Below are positions 1 to 6,619 of a DNA stretch of 7,816 nucleotides, piece after piece (positions within the stretch are counted from its first letter, which is position 1; every line of letters begins with the position of its first letter). The notes below the pieces were generated by a model. That model saw only the letters and a program-made list of their open reading frames with translations, was not told the DNA's origin and made no database searches. Origin of the DNA: Bacillota bacterium. GTDB taxonomy: Bacteria > Bacillota > Clostridia > Acetivibrionales > JANLFN01. Where the stretch lies: the NCBI GenBank assembly GCA_023397675.1, contig JAEWTV010000088.1, positions 1-7,816 of the forward strand, written 5' to 3'. Both the position numbers and the translations under genes were made by a program.

Positions 1-50
1 ATTATTTATCATGTAATGATTCTCTGTATTAATAATTAGGAGGGAACAAG

Positions 51-1163
51 ATGGCAAGCGTAAAAATTAAAAACGTATATAAGAGATATGATGGTGGAGT
101 TACTGCAGTAAGTGATTTTAACCTGGATATTGAAGATAAGGAGTTCCTTATACTGGTTGGACCTTCTGGCTGCGGAAAAACCACTTTGTTAAGAATGGTT
201 GCAGGTCTTGAAGATATAACTGAAGGTGAAATGTACATTGATGATAAACTGGTTAATGATGTTCCACCAAAGGATAGGGATATAGCAATGGTTTTCCAGA
301 ACTATGCATTGTATCCTCACATGACAGTATATGATAACATGGCTTTCGGTTTGAAATTAAGAAAGTTACCGAAGGATGAAATTAAGAAAAGGGTTACTGA
401 AGCTGCAAGAATTCTCGGTATCGAACACCTTCTTGCAAGAAGACCAAAGGCTCTTTCAGGCGGTCAGAGACAGAGAGTTGCTCTCGGTCGTGCAATAGTT
501 CGTGAACCAAAGGTATTCCTTATGGACGAACCACTTTCAAACCTTGATGCAAAACTCAGAGTTCAGATGAGAACCGAGCTCAGCAAGCTGCATCACAACC
601 TTCAGATAACATTTATTTATGTTACACATGACCAGACAGAAGCTATGACAATGGGTAGCAGAATAGTTGTTATGAAGGATGGTTTGATTCAGCAGGTTGA
701 TACTCCTACAGCATTATATGAAAGACCGGCTAATCTCTTCGTAGCAGGATTTATGGGAAGCCCTCAAATGAACTTCTTCAATGCAACAGTTGAAAAGCGC
801 GGCGAAGAAATTCACCTTGTATTTGGTAAGCACGACATAAAGCTTCCTGAAGGAAAAGCAAAGAAGCTTGAAATGACTGACTATATAGGCAAAGAAATAA
901 TAATGGGTATCAGACCGGAAAACATTCACGACGAAGCTGTTTTCCTTGATTCAATGCCTGATGCAATAATTGAAGCAAAAGTTGACCTCGTTGAAATGCT
1001 TGGTTCAGAAACTCTTCTTTACCTCATAACAGAGGATAATGATTTCATAGCAAGAGTTAACCCAAGAACAAAAGCAAAACTTGCTGATACTGTTAAGCTT
1101 GCATTTGATGCAAACAAGATTCATCTGTTCGATAAGGATACTGAAAGAACAATATTGAACTAA
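51..1163 (+). CDS. ugpC: MsmX/UgpC-type ABC transporter ATP-binding protein (CUT1 sugar import ATPase)
   Basis: A 370-residue ATPase of the MalK/UgpC/MsmX family, which powers carbohydrate import by binding-protein-dependent permeases at the inner face of the membrane. Seen in the sequence: Walker A GPSGCGKTT (residues 37-45), Q-loop Q83, signature LSGGQ (135-139), Walker B VFLMDE with catalytic E160, a D-loop SNLD, and H-loop H193. The region after about residue 235 is a TOBE-type regulatory and substrate-binding extension containing MGIRPE. Length and layout match full-length family members. The ATG lies 6 bases after AGGAGGG (38-44). No permease or solute-binding gene is next to it, and a strong terminator follows directly, so it appears to be transcribed alone at its 3' side. 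In Firmicutes such orphan ATPases typically serve several sugar importers; that role here is inference. The UgpC name reflects family naming and does not imply glycerol-3-phosphate as substrate. Confidence 0.95.
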   Translation: MASVKIKNVYKRYDGGVTAVSDFNLDIEDKEFLILVGPSGCGKTTLLRMVAGLEDITEGEMYIDDKLVNDVPPKDRDIAMVFQNYALYPHMTVYDNMAFGLKLRKLPKDEIKKRVTEAARILGIEHLLARRPKALSGGQRQRVALGRAIVREPKVFLMDEPLSNLDAKLRVQMRTELSKLHHNLQITFIYVTHDQTEAMTMGSRIVVMKDGLIQQVDTPTALYERPANLFVAGFMGSPQMNFFNATVEKRGEEIHLVFGKHDIKLPEGKAKKLEMTDYIGKEIIMGIRPENIHDEAVFLDSMPDAIIEAKVDLVEMLGSETLLYLITEDNDFIARVNPRTKAKLADTVKLAFDANKIHLFDKDTERTILN

Positions 1164-1178
1164 TAAGCCTAGAAATAC

Positions 1179-1217
1179 AAAGAGGAAGATATTTATCTTC
1201 CTCTTTTATTTTTTTTT
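1179..1217 (+). terminator. Strong intrinsic terminator after the ABC ATPase gene
   Basis: A perfect 12-bp stem (1179-1190 with 1195-1206) closes a 4-base ATTT loop. It is followed by an almost unbroken T-tract to 1217. It begins 16 bases after the ATPase stop codon and separates that gene from the regulator downstream. Confidence 0.93.
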
Positions 1218-1225
1218 AGGTATAA

Positions 1226-1253
1226 TTGTTTATGTATGACAAGTTTATATACT
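1226..1253 (+). promoter_or_regulatory. Candidate sigma-A promoter for the CdaR-type regulator
   Basis: A TTGTTT -35 box (1226-1231) and a TATACT -10 box (1248-1253) are separated by 16 bases. They lie just after the ATPase terminator. The expected start near 1260 would give a very short leader, with the ribosome binding site almost at the 5' end, which lowers confidence. A TATAAT at 1221-1226 has no matching -35 box. Confidence 0.4.
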
Positions 1254-1259
1254 TTGTCA
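1237..1259. repeat. Inverted repeat TGACAA-N11-TTGTCA over the regulator promoter
   Basis: Perfect 6-bp arms at 1237-1242 and 1254-1259 flank 11 bases that hold the candidate -10 box. The arms end directly at the ribosome binding site. The centre-to-centre distance of 17 bases and the position over the -10 box would suit a dimeric repressor, possibly autoregulation. It is short enough to be chance. Confidence 0.35.
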
Positions 1260-1265
1260 AGGGGG
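1259..1265 (+). promoter_or_regulatory. Ribosome binding site that points to a CTG start
   Basis: AAGGGGG can pair along seven bases with the 3' end of 16S rRNA, with one G-U pair. It lies 7 bases before an in-frame CTG at 1273, which is ideal spacing. It lies 31 bases before the first in-frame ATG at 1297, which is too far for normal initiation. Confidence 0.6.
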
Positions 1266-1272
1266 GATTGCT

Positions 1273-2355
1273 CTGTCTGCCAAGCTTTTAAGAAGTATGG
1301 TAAATCAAGTTCGTGAAGTTATAGACGATGAATTCGGAGTAGCAGATGAGACGGGTTTAATTGTCGCATGTTCAGACAATTCAAGCATAGGAAAAGCACT
1401 TCCGTCAGTAGATGCAGTTTTAGCATCAAGGGATCAGAATTTGAAGCTTGACGGTTATTCCTTTCATAAAATTTTTGACAGAAACAGGCTTGATTCTATA
1501 GTTTATATAAAGTCTGAGGAAGACTGCCTTAAATACCTGTCGTTAATAGCTATAAATGTTATAAATCTAAAGGCTTATTATGATGAAAAATTCGAAAAAA
1601 TTAATTTTATAAAGAGTATCCTGTTTGATAATGCGCTGCCTGGAGATCTTTCATTAAGAATAAAGGAGCTTCATATACCTTATAACGCTTTTAGGGTTGT
1701 TCTTGTTGTGAAAACGGAAAAAACTGATGACTCTCATGTTCATGATGTAATCCAGGAGATCTTCCCTAACAAGACAAAGGATTTTATAATTATTTTGGAT
1801 AACAAGACAACCGTGCTTTTAAAGGAATTAAAGTCTGAAAATGATTATACAGAAATCGAAAAGACTGCAGCAGAGATGGTTAATACTCTAAATTCCGAAT
1901 TGATGATAAAAGCAAATATCGGTATTGGTTCGATAGTAAACAATATTGCCGATATAAGGCGTTCATTTGACGAAGCAAAAACGGCACTCCAGGTTGGAGC
2001 AATATTCAGCAACGACAGATCTATATTCAATTATAACAATTTAGGTATAGGAAGACTTATTTACCAGCTTCCAGACGAACTCTGCAGACTGTTCCTGCAT
2101 GAGGTGTTCAGCCAGGGGGCTTATGAATCCCTTGATGCTGAAACAATTCATACAATCCAGAAGTTTTTTGAGAACAACTTGAATGTAAGTGAAACCTCAA
2201 GGCAGCTTTATGTTCACAGAAATACTTTGGTTTACCGTCTGGACAAGATTCAAAAGGTTACAGGCCTTGATATAAGGAAATTTGACGATGCAATAATTTT
2301 TAAGGTAGCCATGCTTGTTAAAAAGTATGTTGATAAGCAAAACCCCGTAGATTAA
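1273..2355 (+). CDS. CdaR/PucR-family transcriptional regulator (C-terminal HTH)
   Basis: A putative DNA-binding regulator related to the CdaR (sugar diacid regulator) and PucR families. The C-terminus has the typical helix-turn-helix region: FFENNLNVSETSRQL, then VHRNTLVYRLDKIQKVTGLD, roughly residues 290-325 counted from the ATG at 1297. The middle part (about 130-245) resembles the GGDEF-like domain of this family without catalytic motifs. The N-terminal part may sense a ligand, which I cannot identify. The conservative start is ATG 1297 (352 residues). I prefer CTG 1273 (360 residues, adding MSAKLLRS) because the only good ribosome binding site is placed for it. The gene follows a strong terminator and precedes ftsE by 96 bases. 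Its targets cannot be read from the sequence; regulating the sugar ATPase beside it, or itself, are only possibilities. Confidence 0.85.
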   Translation: MSAKLLRSMVNQVREVIDDEFGVADETGLIVACSDNSSIGKALPSVDAVLASRDQNLKLDGYSFHKIFDRNRLDSIVYIKSEEDCLKYLSLIAINVINLKAYYDEKFEKINFIKSILFDNALPGDLSLRIKELHIPYNAFRVVLVVKTEKTDDSHVHDVIQEIFPNKTKDFIIILDNKTTVLLKELKSENDYTEIEKTAAEMVNTLNSELMIKANIGIGSIVNNIADIRRSFDEAKTALQVGAIFSNDRSIFNYNNLGIGRLIYQLPDELCRLFLHEVFSQGAYESLDAETIHTIQKFFENNLNVSETSRQLYVHRNTLVYRLDKIQKVTGLDIRKFDDAIIFKVAMLVKKYVDKQNPVD

Positions 2356-2364
2356 AGTATTGTT

Positions 2365-2387
2365 ACAAAAAAGGATTTTTTGTTTTT
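2365..2387 (+). terminator. Weak AT-rich hairpin after the CdaR-type gene
   Basis: A perfect 8-bp stem, ACAAAAAA (2365-2372) with TTTTTTGT (2376-2383), has a 3-base loop and is followed by more T. It contains only one G-C pair, so any termination would be weak. It overlaps the -35 box proposed for ftsE. Confidence 0.35.
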
Positions 2388-2408
2388 ATGTAGAAAAGGT
2401 AATATAGT
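2380..2408 (+). promoter_or_regulatory. Candidate sigma-A promoter for the ftsE-ftsX-M23 operon
   Basis: A TTGTTT -35 box (2380-2385) and a TATAGT -10 box (2403-2408) are separated by an ideal 17 bases. The predicted start near 2415 leaves a leader of about 37 bases before the ftsE GTG. Confidence 0.5.
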
Positions 2409-2451
2409 CATTTTATTGAAGTACAGCCATTTGCAACAATGGAGGTTAATT

Positions 2452-3159
2452 GTGATTGAATTTTCCAATGTAACTAAAAAGTATTCAAACGGCACTTTAG
2501 CGTTGAAGGATATAAATATAAAGATTCAAAAGGGTGAATTTGCTTTTATTATAGGTTCAAGCGGTTCGGGAAAATCAACTCTTATAAAGCTTATACTTAA
2601 GGAAGAGGATCCAACCGAAGGTGATGTTCGTGTAAATGGATTTCATGTATCGGAGCTTTCCAGAAAGCAAGTACCATACCTGAGAAGAAGCCTTGGCTGC
2701 GTATTCCAGGACTTTAGACTTCTTCCGAACAAGACCGTTTATGAAAATGTGGCTTTCGCAATGCAGATAACCGGTTCACTGCCAAAGGAAATACGCCGAC
2801 AGGTGCCTATGGCGCTTGCACTGGTGGGCCTTAGCAGGAAAGCCAACGTTTACCCAAACCAGATTTCAGGCGGTGAACAGCAAAGGGTTGCTGTTGCAAG
2901 GGCAATTGTTAATAATCCTGCGCTGCTTATTGCAGACGAGCCTACAGGAAATCTTGATCCCGATACTTCATTGGAAATTATGAAGCTGCTGACGGAAATC
3001 AATCAGCGAGGGACTACTGTATTAATTGCAACGCATGAAAAGAATATAGTTGATACTATGAAGAAAAGAGTTATACAGCTCAACAGGGGAGAATTGGCAC
3101 GAGACGAGGAAAAGGGGCTTTACGGGAATGAAGATAAGAACATTCAAATATATAGTTAA
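2452..3159 (+). CDS. ftsE: Cell division ATP-binding protein FtsE
   Basis: A 235-residue cytoplasmic ABC ATPase that pairs with FtsX to control peptidoglycan hydrolases during growth, division or sporulation. Visible motifs: Walker A GSSGSGKST (residues 35-43), Q-loop Q86 in CVFQDFRLL (a sequence characteristic of FtsE), signature ISGGEQ (138-143), Walker B LLIADE with E163, the D-loop region GNLD, and H-loop H195. The start is GTG 2452, 6 bases after GGAGG (2441-2445), which gives the usual FtsE N-terminus MIEFSNVTKKY. A longer reading from TTG 2380 would add 24 residues unlike the family and has no ribosome binding site. The 3' end overlaps ftsX by 32 bases, which indicates translational coupling and balanced production of the two subunits. 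Confidence 0.96.
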   Translation: MIEFSNVTKKYSNGTLALKDINIKIQKGEFAFIIGSSGSGKSTLIKLILKEEDPTEGDVRVNGFHVSELSRKQVPYLRRSLGCVFQDFRLLPNKTVYENVAFAMQITGSLPKEIRRQVPMALALVGLSRKANVYPNQISGGEQQRVAVARAIVNNPALLIADEPTGNLDPDTSLEIMKLLTEINQRGTTVLIATHEKNIVDTMKKRVIQLNRGELARDEEKGLYGNEDKNIQIYS

Positions 3160-4027
3160 AGATGGATTTGTGAACTCATACAGGAACAAACTCATGTCGC
3201 TTGCGTCTATATGTATTATTGCAGCTACGCTTTTTGTTTTTGGAATAGTATATCTGTTTATGACGAGTTTAAATCAAAGCGCTAGCGGTTTAAACAGCAA
3301 GCTTGAAATTCTTGTTTACTGTAATTATCAACTGGAGGACAGCCAGGCAAATACTATTGAGGATGCAATTAAATCAGACAATAATGTTCAAAGTTATATC
3401 AAGGTTTCAAAAGATACTGCTTTAAATAATTATAAGGCATCCCTTGGAGAAGATGGCAGTGTTCTTGATGGTATGGATTCAAGCTTTTTGCCTATATCTT
3501 TTAAAGTAAAGCTTAAAGAAAATTCGCTATCAAAGGAATTTATGGACAAGTATGAAAAGCTGTCCGGGGTAGACAAGGTAAAGTATTCACAAAAAGTTGT
3601 TGATCTGTTTTCAAAAATAAATTATTGGGTAAGATTTCTCTCAGCAATGCTAATTGTTGTACTGCTTGCTGTGTCATTATTTATTATATCAAATACAATT
3701 AAACTAACTGTATTTGCACGGCGCCGGGAAATAAATATCATGAAGTACATAGGAGCTACAGATTGGTTCATACGCTGGCCTTTTGTTATTGAAGGTGTAA
3801 TAATCGGACTATTTGGCGGATTAATAGCATTTACTCTTACTAGTTTCTTATATAATATGATAGCGAAAAAACTTACTATAGGTTTCTTTGGGATTACACA
3901 AGGTTTGGTTAATTTTGTGTCCATAAATGATATTGGACTTCAGCTTGCAGGAATTTTTGCTCTTATAGGAATTTCGGTAGGCGGAATTGGAAGCCTTATC
4001 TCAATCAGAAAACATCTACATGTTTAG
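3128..4027 (+). CDS. ftsX: Cell division permease-like protein FtsX
   Basis: A 299-residue membrane partner of FtsE with the standard FtsX topology. A short cytoplasmic N-terminus ends in NSYRNKLMS, followed by TM1 (about 22-48), a large extracellular domain (about 49-167), TM2 (168-190), a cytoplasmic segment ARRREINIMKYIGAT (197-211), TM3 (about 218-242) and TM4 (about 270-293). The ARRREI..MK.IGA segment is a hallmark of FtsX and faces FtsE. The extracellular domain is known in other species to bind the coiled-coil region of a hydrolase partner; the next gene supplies a good candidate. The ATG lies inside the end of ftsE, 10 bases after AAAGGGG (3111-3117). No damage or missing segment is seen. 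Confidence 0.95.
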   Translation: MKIRTFKYIVKDGFVNSYRNKLMSLASICIIAATLFVFGIVYLFMTSLNQSASGLNSKLEILVYCNYQLEDSQANTIEDAIKSDNNVQSYIKVSKDTALNNYKASLGEDGSVLDGMDSSFLPISFKVKLKENSLSKEFMDKYEKLSGVDKVKYSQKVVDLFSKINYWVRFLSAMLIVVLLAVSLFIISNTIKLTVFARRREINIMKYIGATDWFIRWPFVIEGVIIGLFGGLIAFTLTSFLYNMIAKKLTIGFFGITQGLVNFVSINDIGLQLAGIFALIGISVGGIGSLISIRKHLHV

Positions 4028-4054
4028 TTTATAGATTTGGAGGCAGTGAAAAAT

Positions 4055-5185
4055 ATGAAAAGGTTAACTACATATTTTTTAATTATTTCACTTATGTTTA
4101 TTGGTACTGCTCCGGTATTTGGGGACCAGCTTTCTGATGCTCAAAGGCAAAAAAATCAGATAGACAGTTCCATTAGCAGTATAAATAAACAGAAGCAGCA
4201 ACTGCAAAAACAAAAAGACCAGCTGGAAAAGGATAAAAAAGAAATTTTAAATCAACAAAATAAAACCAGTAACCAGTACAAAGACACATTGGATGAACTT
4301 GACAGTGCAACTAAAAAATTAAATGATCTTGAGGACTCATTAGCAAAAGCTGAGGAAAATTACAAGAACATGGAAGAACTGTTCAAGAAGCGCTTAAGAG
4401 CGATGTATGAAAATGCTTCCGGAAGCTCATACCTTGATACATTACTTGAGTCAAAAAGTATTTCCGACTTTCTTGATAAGCTTGAGCTTATTTCCACAAT
4501 ATCAAAATCAGATAAAGAAATGGTAAAGCAGCTTAGTGCTGCTAAAGAGGATCTGAAAAATAAAAAACAGCTTCAAGCGGAATTACAGAATGACATTCAG
4601 GATAAGGCAGATCAAAAGCAGCAGAAATTATCAGAACTTGAAAAGTCACAAGGTAACCTTCAGGATAAAATATCAAAGAGCAAGGAAATTATAAAGAAGC
4701 TTGAAGCGCAGGAAGATGAAATGTTAAGGCGGTCCAAAAGCCTGGAAAGTCAGATTAAGTCTCTTCAGAGCAAAGGAACCAAGTATACCGGCGGAGTAAT
4801 GCTTTGGCCTTCAGCCGGTTCCACCACCATTACTTCAGCTTTTGGAAACAGGAAGCATCCGATTACGCATGTTTATAAAATGCATACAGGCATAGATATA
4901 GGCGCCGGTTATGGAACATCAATATATGCTGCCGCTAAGGGTAAGGTAATAGTTGCGGGATGGGATACTGCATATGGAAATTGCATAATAATTGACCATG
5001 GCGGCGGAATTACTACATTATATGGACATTCAAGCAAGCTGCTTGTAAGTGTAGGTCAAAGTGTTAACAAAGGTGATGTAATAGCTAAGGTAGGATCTAC
5101 CGGCTATTCTACCGGCTCCCATCTTCATTTTGAAGTCAGAAAGGATGGAACACCTGTCAATCCACTTTCGTATGTTAGTCCATAA
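4055..5185 (+). CDS. Secreted coiled-coil M23 (LytM-type) murein endopeptidase, likely FtsEX effector
   Basis: A 376-residue exported peptidoglycan hydrolase. Residues 1-23 form a signal peptide (positive start, hydrophobic core, likely cut after VFG). Residues about 25-245 are a charged, Gln/Lys/Glu-rich coiled coil. This contains a PcsB-like segment, KKRLRAMYENASGSSYLDTL followed by LESKSISDFLDKLELIS (about 111-147). Residues about 248-376 are the M23 domain. Its active site is complete: HTGIDI gives zinc ligands H277 and D281, YGH gives H325, and HLHFE gives H356 and zinc ligand H358. It should cut peptide cross-links in the wall. I chose ATG 4055 because it gives a clean signal peptide; GGAGG (4039-4043) is 11 bases upstream. 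A TTG at 4037 and a GTG at 4046 are in frame but lie over or too near the ribosome binding site. It starts 27 bases after ftsX, so it is very likely in the same operon. Confidence 0.93.
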   Translation: MKRLTTYFLIISLMFIGTAPVFGDQLSDAQRQKNQIDSSISSINKQKQQLQKQKDQLEKDKKEILNQQNKTSNQYKDTLDELDSATKKLNDLEDSLAKAEENYKNMEELFKKRLRAMYENASGSSYLDTLLESKSISDFLDKLELISTISKSDKEMVKQLSAAKEDLKNKKQLQAELQNDIQDKADQKQQKLSELEKSQGNLQDKISKSKEIIKKLEAQEDEMLRRSKSLESQIKSLQSKGTKYTGGVMLWPSAGSTTITSAFGNRKHPITHVYKMHTGIDIGAGYGTSIYAAAKGKVIVAGWDTAYGNCIIIDHGGGITTLYGHSSKLLVSVGQSVNKGDVIAKVGSTGYSTGSHLHFEVRKDGTPVNPLSYVSP

Positions 5186-5198
5186 ATAAACACAAAAT

Positions 5199-5231
5199 AA
5201 ACCCGGGATAAAACCGGGTTTGATTTTTTTT
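5199..5231 (+). terminator. Intrinsic terminator closing the ftsEX-M23 operon
   Basis: An 8-bp stem, AAACCCGG (5199-5206) with CCGGGTTT (5214-5221), has a 7-base loop and is followed by GA and eight T residues (5224-5231). It begins 13 bases after the M23 stop codon and makes the S41 protease a separate transcription unit, apart from read-through. Confidence 0.92.
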
Positions 5232-5262
5232 ATCAAATTGATTTATAATTAATAAAATTGCT

Positions 5263-5294
5263 ATATGAAATATATATTGAAAAAAACTTCATAT
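5263..5294. repeat. Inverted repeat ATATGAA-N18-TTCATAT at the protease promoter
   Basis: Perfect 7-bp arms at 5263-5269 and 5288-5294 flank the -35 region of the candidate promoter. It could be an operator, but the surroundings are very AT-rich, so chance is a real alternative. Confidence 0.3.
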
Positions 5295-5304
5295 CATATA
5301 TAGT
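5277..5304 (+). promoter_or_regulatory. Candidate sigma-A promoter for the S41 protease
   Basis: A TTGAAA -35 box (5277-5282) and a TATAGT -10 box (5299-5304) are separated by 16 bases. They lie after the operon terminator. A start near 5311 gives a leader of about 29 bases, which fits the GAGGAG ribosome binding site at 5324-5329. Confidence 0.55.
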
Positions 5305-5339
5305 AAGCGGTATTTCATCTATAGAGGAGTGGAACTGAT

Positions 5340-6560
5340 TTGAATAATAACAGAAAGCTATTGCTGGGAATGCTTGCACTTGTTGTTGTTACAGCAGTAG
5401 TATCAATATCGGTATTTGAATTTGTAGTCCATGGTTTTGGAAATAACAACAGCGGTATTTATTTTGATCCTAAAAAGGTCAGTCAAGGTAATATAACCAA
5501 GTTCAATGAAGTAAGAAAAATTCTTGAAGGCAATTATTACGAGAATGTAGACGAAAATAAACTTCTTGAAGGTGCAATGGGCGGAATGGCAAGTTCACTG
5601 AAAGACCCTTATACAGTGTATTTTACTAAGGAAGAAATGCAGCTTCTTAATGAAGATATAAATGGCAGTTATGTTGGAATAGGTGTTTCTATAGACCTTG
5701 ATACCGATGGAATTGTAAAGGTAGTTGAGCCGTTTAAGGATTCCCCTGCACAAAAGGCTGGAGTTCAAATGGGGGATAAGATTGTTAAGGTCAATGACAA
5801 GGACGTAACCGGGCTTAAGGATACTACTGCGGTAGTTAAGCTAATCAAGGGTGAAGAGGGTACAAAAGTAAAAGTAACCTTCTATAGGCCTTCAACCGGA
5901 CAATATCTGGATCTTACAATAATAAGGAAAAGTATAAAGGTTGAAAATATTACAAGTGAAATGCTTCCTAATAAAATAGGCTATATTCAAATTAAAAAGT
6001 TTGATGCGGAAATAGCTAAGTTTTTTGTTGAACACGCAAATAGACTTATTGATCAGGGGATGAAGGGCTTAATCATAGATGTACGTGATGATCCTGGAGG
6101 ATACTACGATCAAGTGGTTTCAATAGCAGATATATTACTGCCAAAAGGTGTTGTAGTGTATACAGAGGATAAAAACAAGAAAAAGGAATATCAATACTCA
6201 GATGAAAAAAATGTAGATATGCCTATAGCGGTGTTGATTAACGGAAGCAGTGCAAGTGCTTCAGAGATACTGGCAGGATCAATAAAGGATAATAAAAAGG
6301 GAACTCTTATAGGAACCAAATCCTTCGGAAAGGGTCTTGTACAGCAGACCTTCCCATTAAGCGACGGTTCCGGGGTCAAGGTTACCATTGCCAGGTATTT
6401 TACCCCATCGGGCGTATGTATTCAGGGTATTGGTATAGAACCTAATATTGTAGTTAATTTGCCGGATAAGTATAAGAATATTCCAATATCCCAGATTCCA
6501 AGGCAGGATGATACACAACTGCAAAAAGCAGTAGAGGTAATTGACGGACAGATTAAATAG
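5340..6560 (+). CDS. S41 family C-terminal processing peptidase with PDZ domain (CtpA/CtpB type)
   Basis: A 406-residue membrane-anchored or secreted serine protease. Residues about 6-31 are a hydrophobic signal or anchor segment. A helical region follows (about 45-105), then a PDZ domain (about 110-195; core YVGIGVSIDL and SPAQKAGVQMGDKIVKVN) that binds substrate C-termini. The S41 catalytic domain occupies about 200-375. The catalytic pair is S306 in SSASASE and K331 in SFGKG, 25 residues apart as in E. coli Prc, with Q335 nearby. The usual RxNPGG motif reads RDDPGG (249-254). The start is TTG 5340, 10 bases after GAGGAG; starting at the next ATG (residue 11) would cut into the hydrophobic segment. 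The B. subtilis equivalent CtpB also follows ftsEX and acts in sporulation sigma-K activation, so a sporulation role is plausible. No peptidoglycan-binding domain is seen at the C-terminus. Confidence 0.94.
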   Translation: MNNNRKLLLGMLALVVVTAVVSISVFEFVVHGFGNNNSGIYFDPKKVSQGNITKFNEVRKILEGNYYENVDENKLLEGAMGGMASSLKDPYTVYFTKEEMQLLNEDINGSYVGIGVSIDLDTDGIVKVVEPFKDSPAQKAGVQMGDKIVKVNDKDVTGLKDTTAVVKLIKGEEGTKVKVTFYRPSTGQYLDLTIIRKSIKVENITSEMLPNKIGYIQIKKFDAEIAKFFVEHANRLIDQGMKGLIIDVRDDPGGYYDQVVSIADILLPKGVVVYTEDKNKKKEYQYSDEKNVDMPIAVLINGSSASASEILAGSIKDNKKGTLIGTKSFGKGLVQQTFPLSDGSGVKVTIARYFTPSGVCIQGIGIEPNIVVNLPDKYKNIPISQIPRQDDTQLQKAVEVIDGQIK

Positions 6561-6561
6561 T

Positions 6562-6590
6562 GTATAATTTTAACATTTCTCCATATAATA
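6562..6590 (+). promoter_or_regulatory. Candidate forespore (sigma-G/F-like) promoter for the SASP gene
   Basis: GTATA (6562-6566) matches the -35 core GYATR used by sigma-F and sigma-G. TATAATA (6584-6590), 17 bases further on, matches sigma-G CATNHTA at 6 of 7 positions and also contains a sigma-A-like TATAAT. There is no good sigma-A -35 box. Transcription would start near 6597, giving an unusually short leader of about 12 bases, so this is tentative. Confidence 0.35.
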
Positions 6591-6619
6591 CCGCTTGGAG
6601 GTGTGGATATGGAGAAATG
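6574..6619. repeat. Perfect 13-bp inverted repeat enclosing the SASP start codon
   Basis: CATTTCTCCATAT (6574-6586) and ATATGGAGAAATG (6607-6619) are exact reverse complements with a 20-base loop. The right arm covers the ATG (6609-6611) and codons 2-3 of the SASP gene plus the first two bases of codon 4. The loop carries the GGAGG ribosome binding site (6597-6601). The left arm overlaps the candidate -10 box. No T-tract follows, so it is not an intrinsic terminator. Likely roles are an mRNA hairpin that blocks translation, or a protein-binding site. Confidence 0.85.

Noticed and set aside
1219..1260. Divergent minus-strand promoter (TTGACA from 1260-1255 on the minus strand)
   Set aside because: There is no good -10 box at 16-18 bases, and transcription would run into the ATPase gene backwards with no gene to serve.
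2380..2451. Longer ftsE reading frame starting at TTG 2380
   Set aside because: It has no ribosome binding site and adds 24 residues unlike FtsE. GTG 2452 follows GGAGG with 6-base spacing and gives the standard N-terminus.
3622..3924. 100-residue minus-strand reading frame inside ftsX
   Set aside because: It is fully inside a convincing ftsX gene and the product has no recognisable domain.
4037..4054. TTG 4037 or GTG 4046 as start of the M23 protein
   Set aside because: TTG overlaps the GGAGG and GTG is only 2 bases from it. ATG 4055 gives a proper signal peptide.
5219..5237. Second hairpin TTTGAT/ATCAAA around the operon terminator's T-tract
   Set aside because: The 6-bp stem overlaps the main terminator, contains one G-C pair and needs the T-tract as its loop; the CCCGG stem explains the site better.
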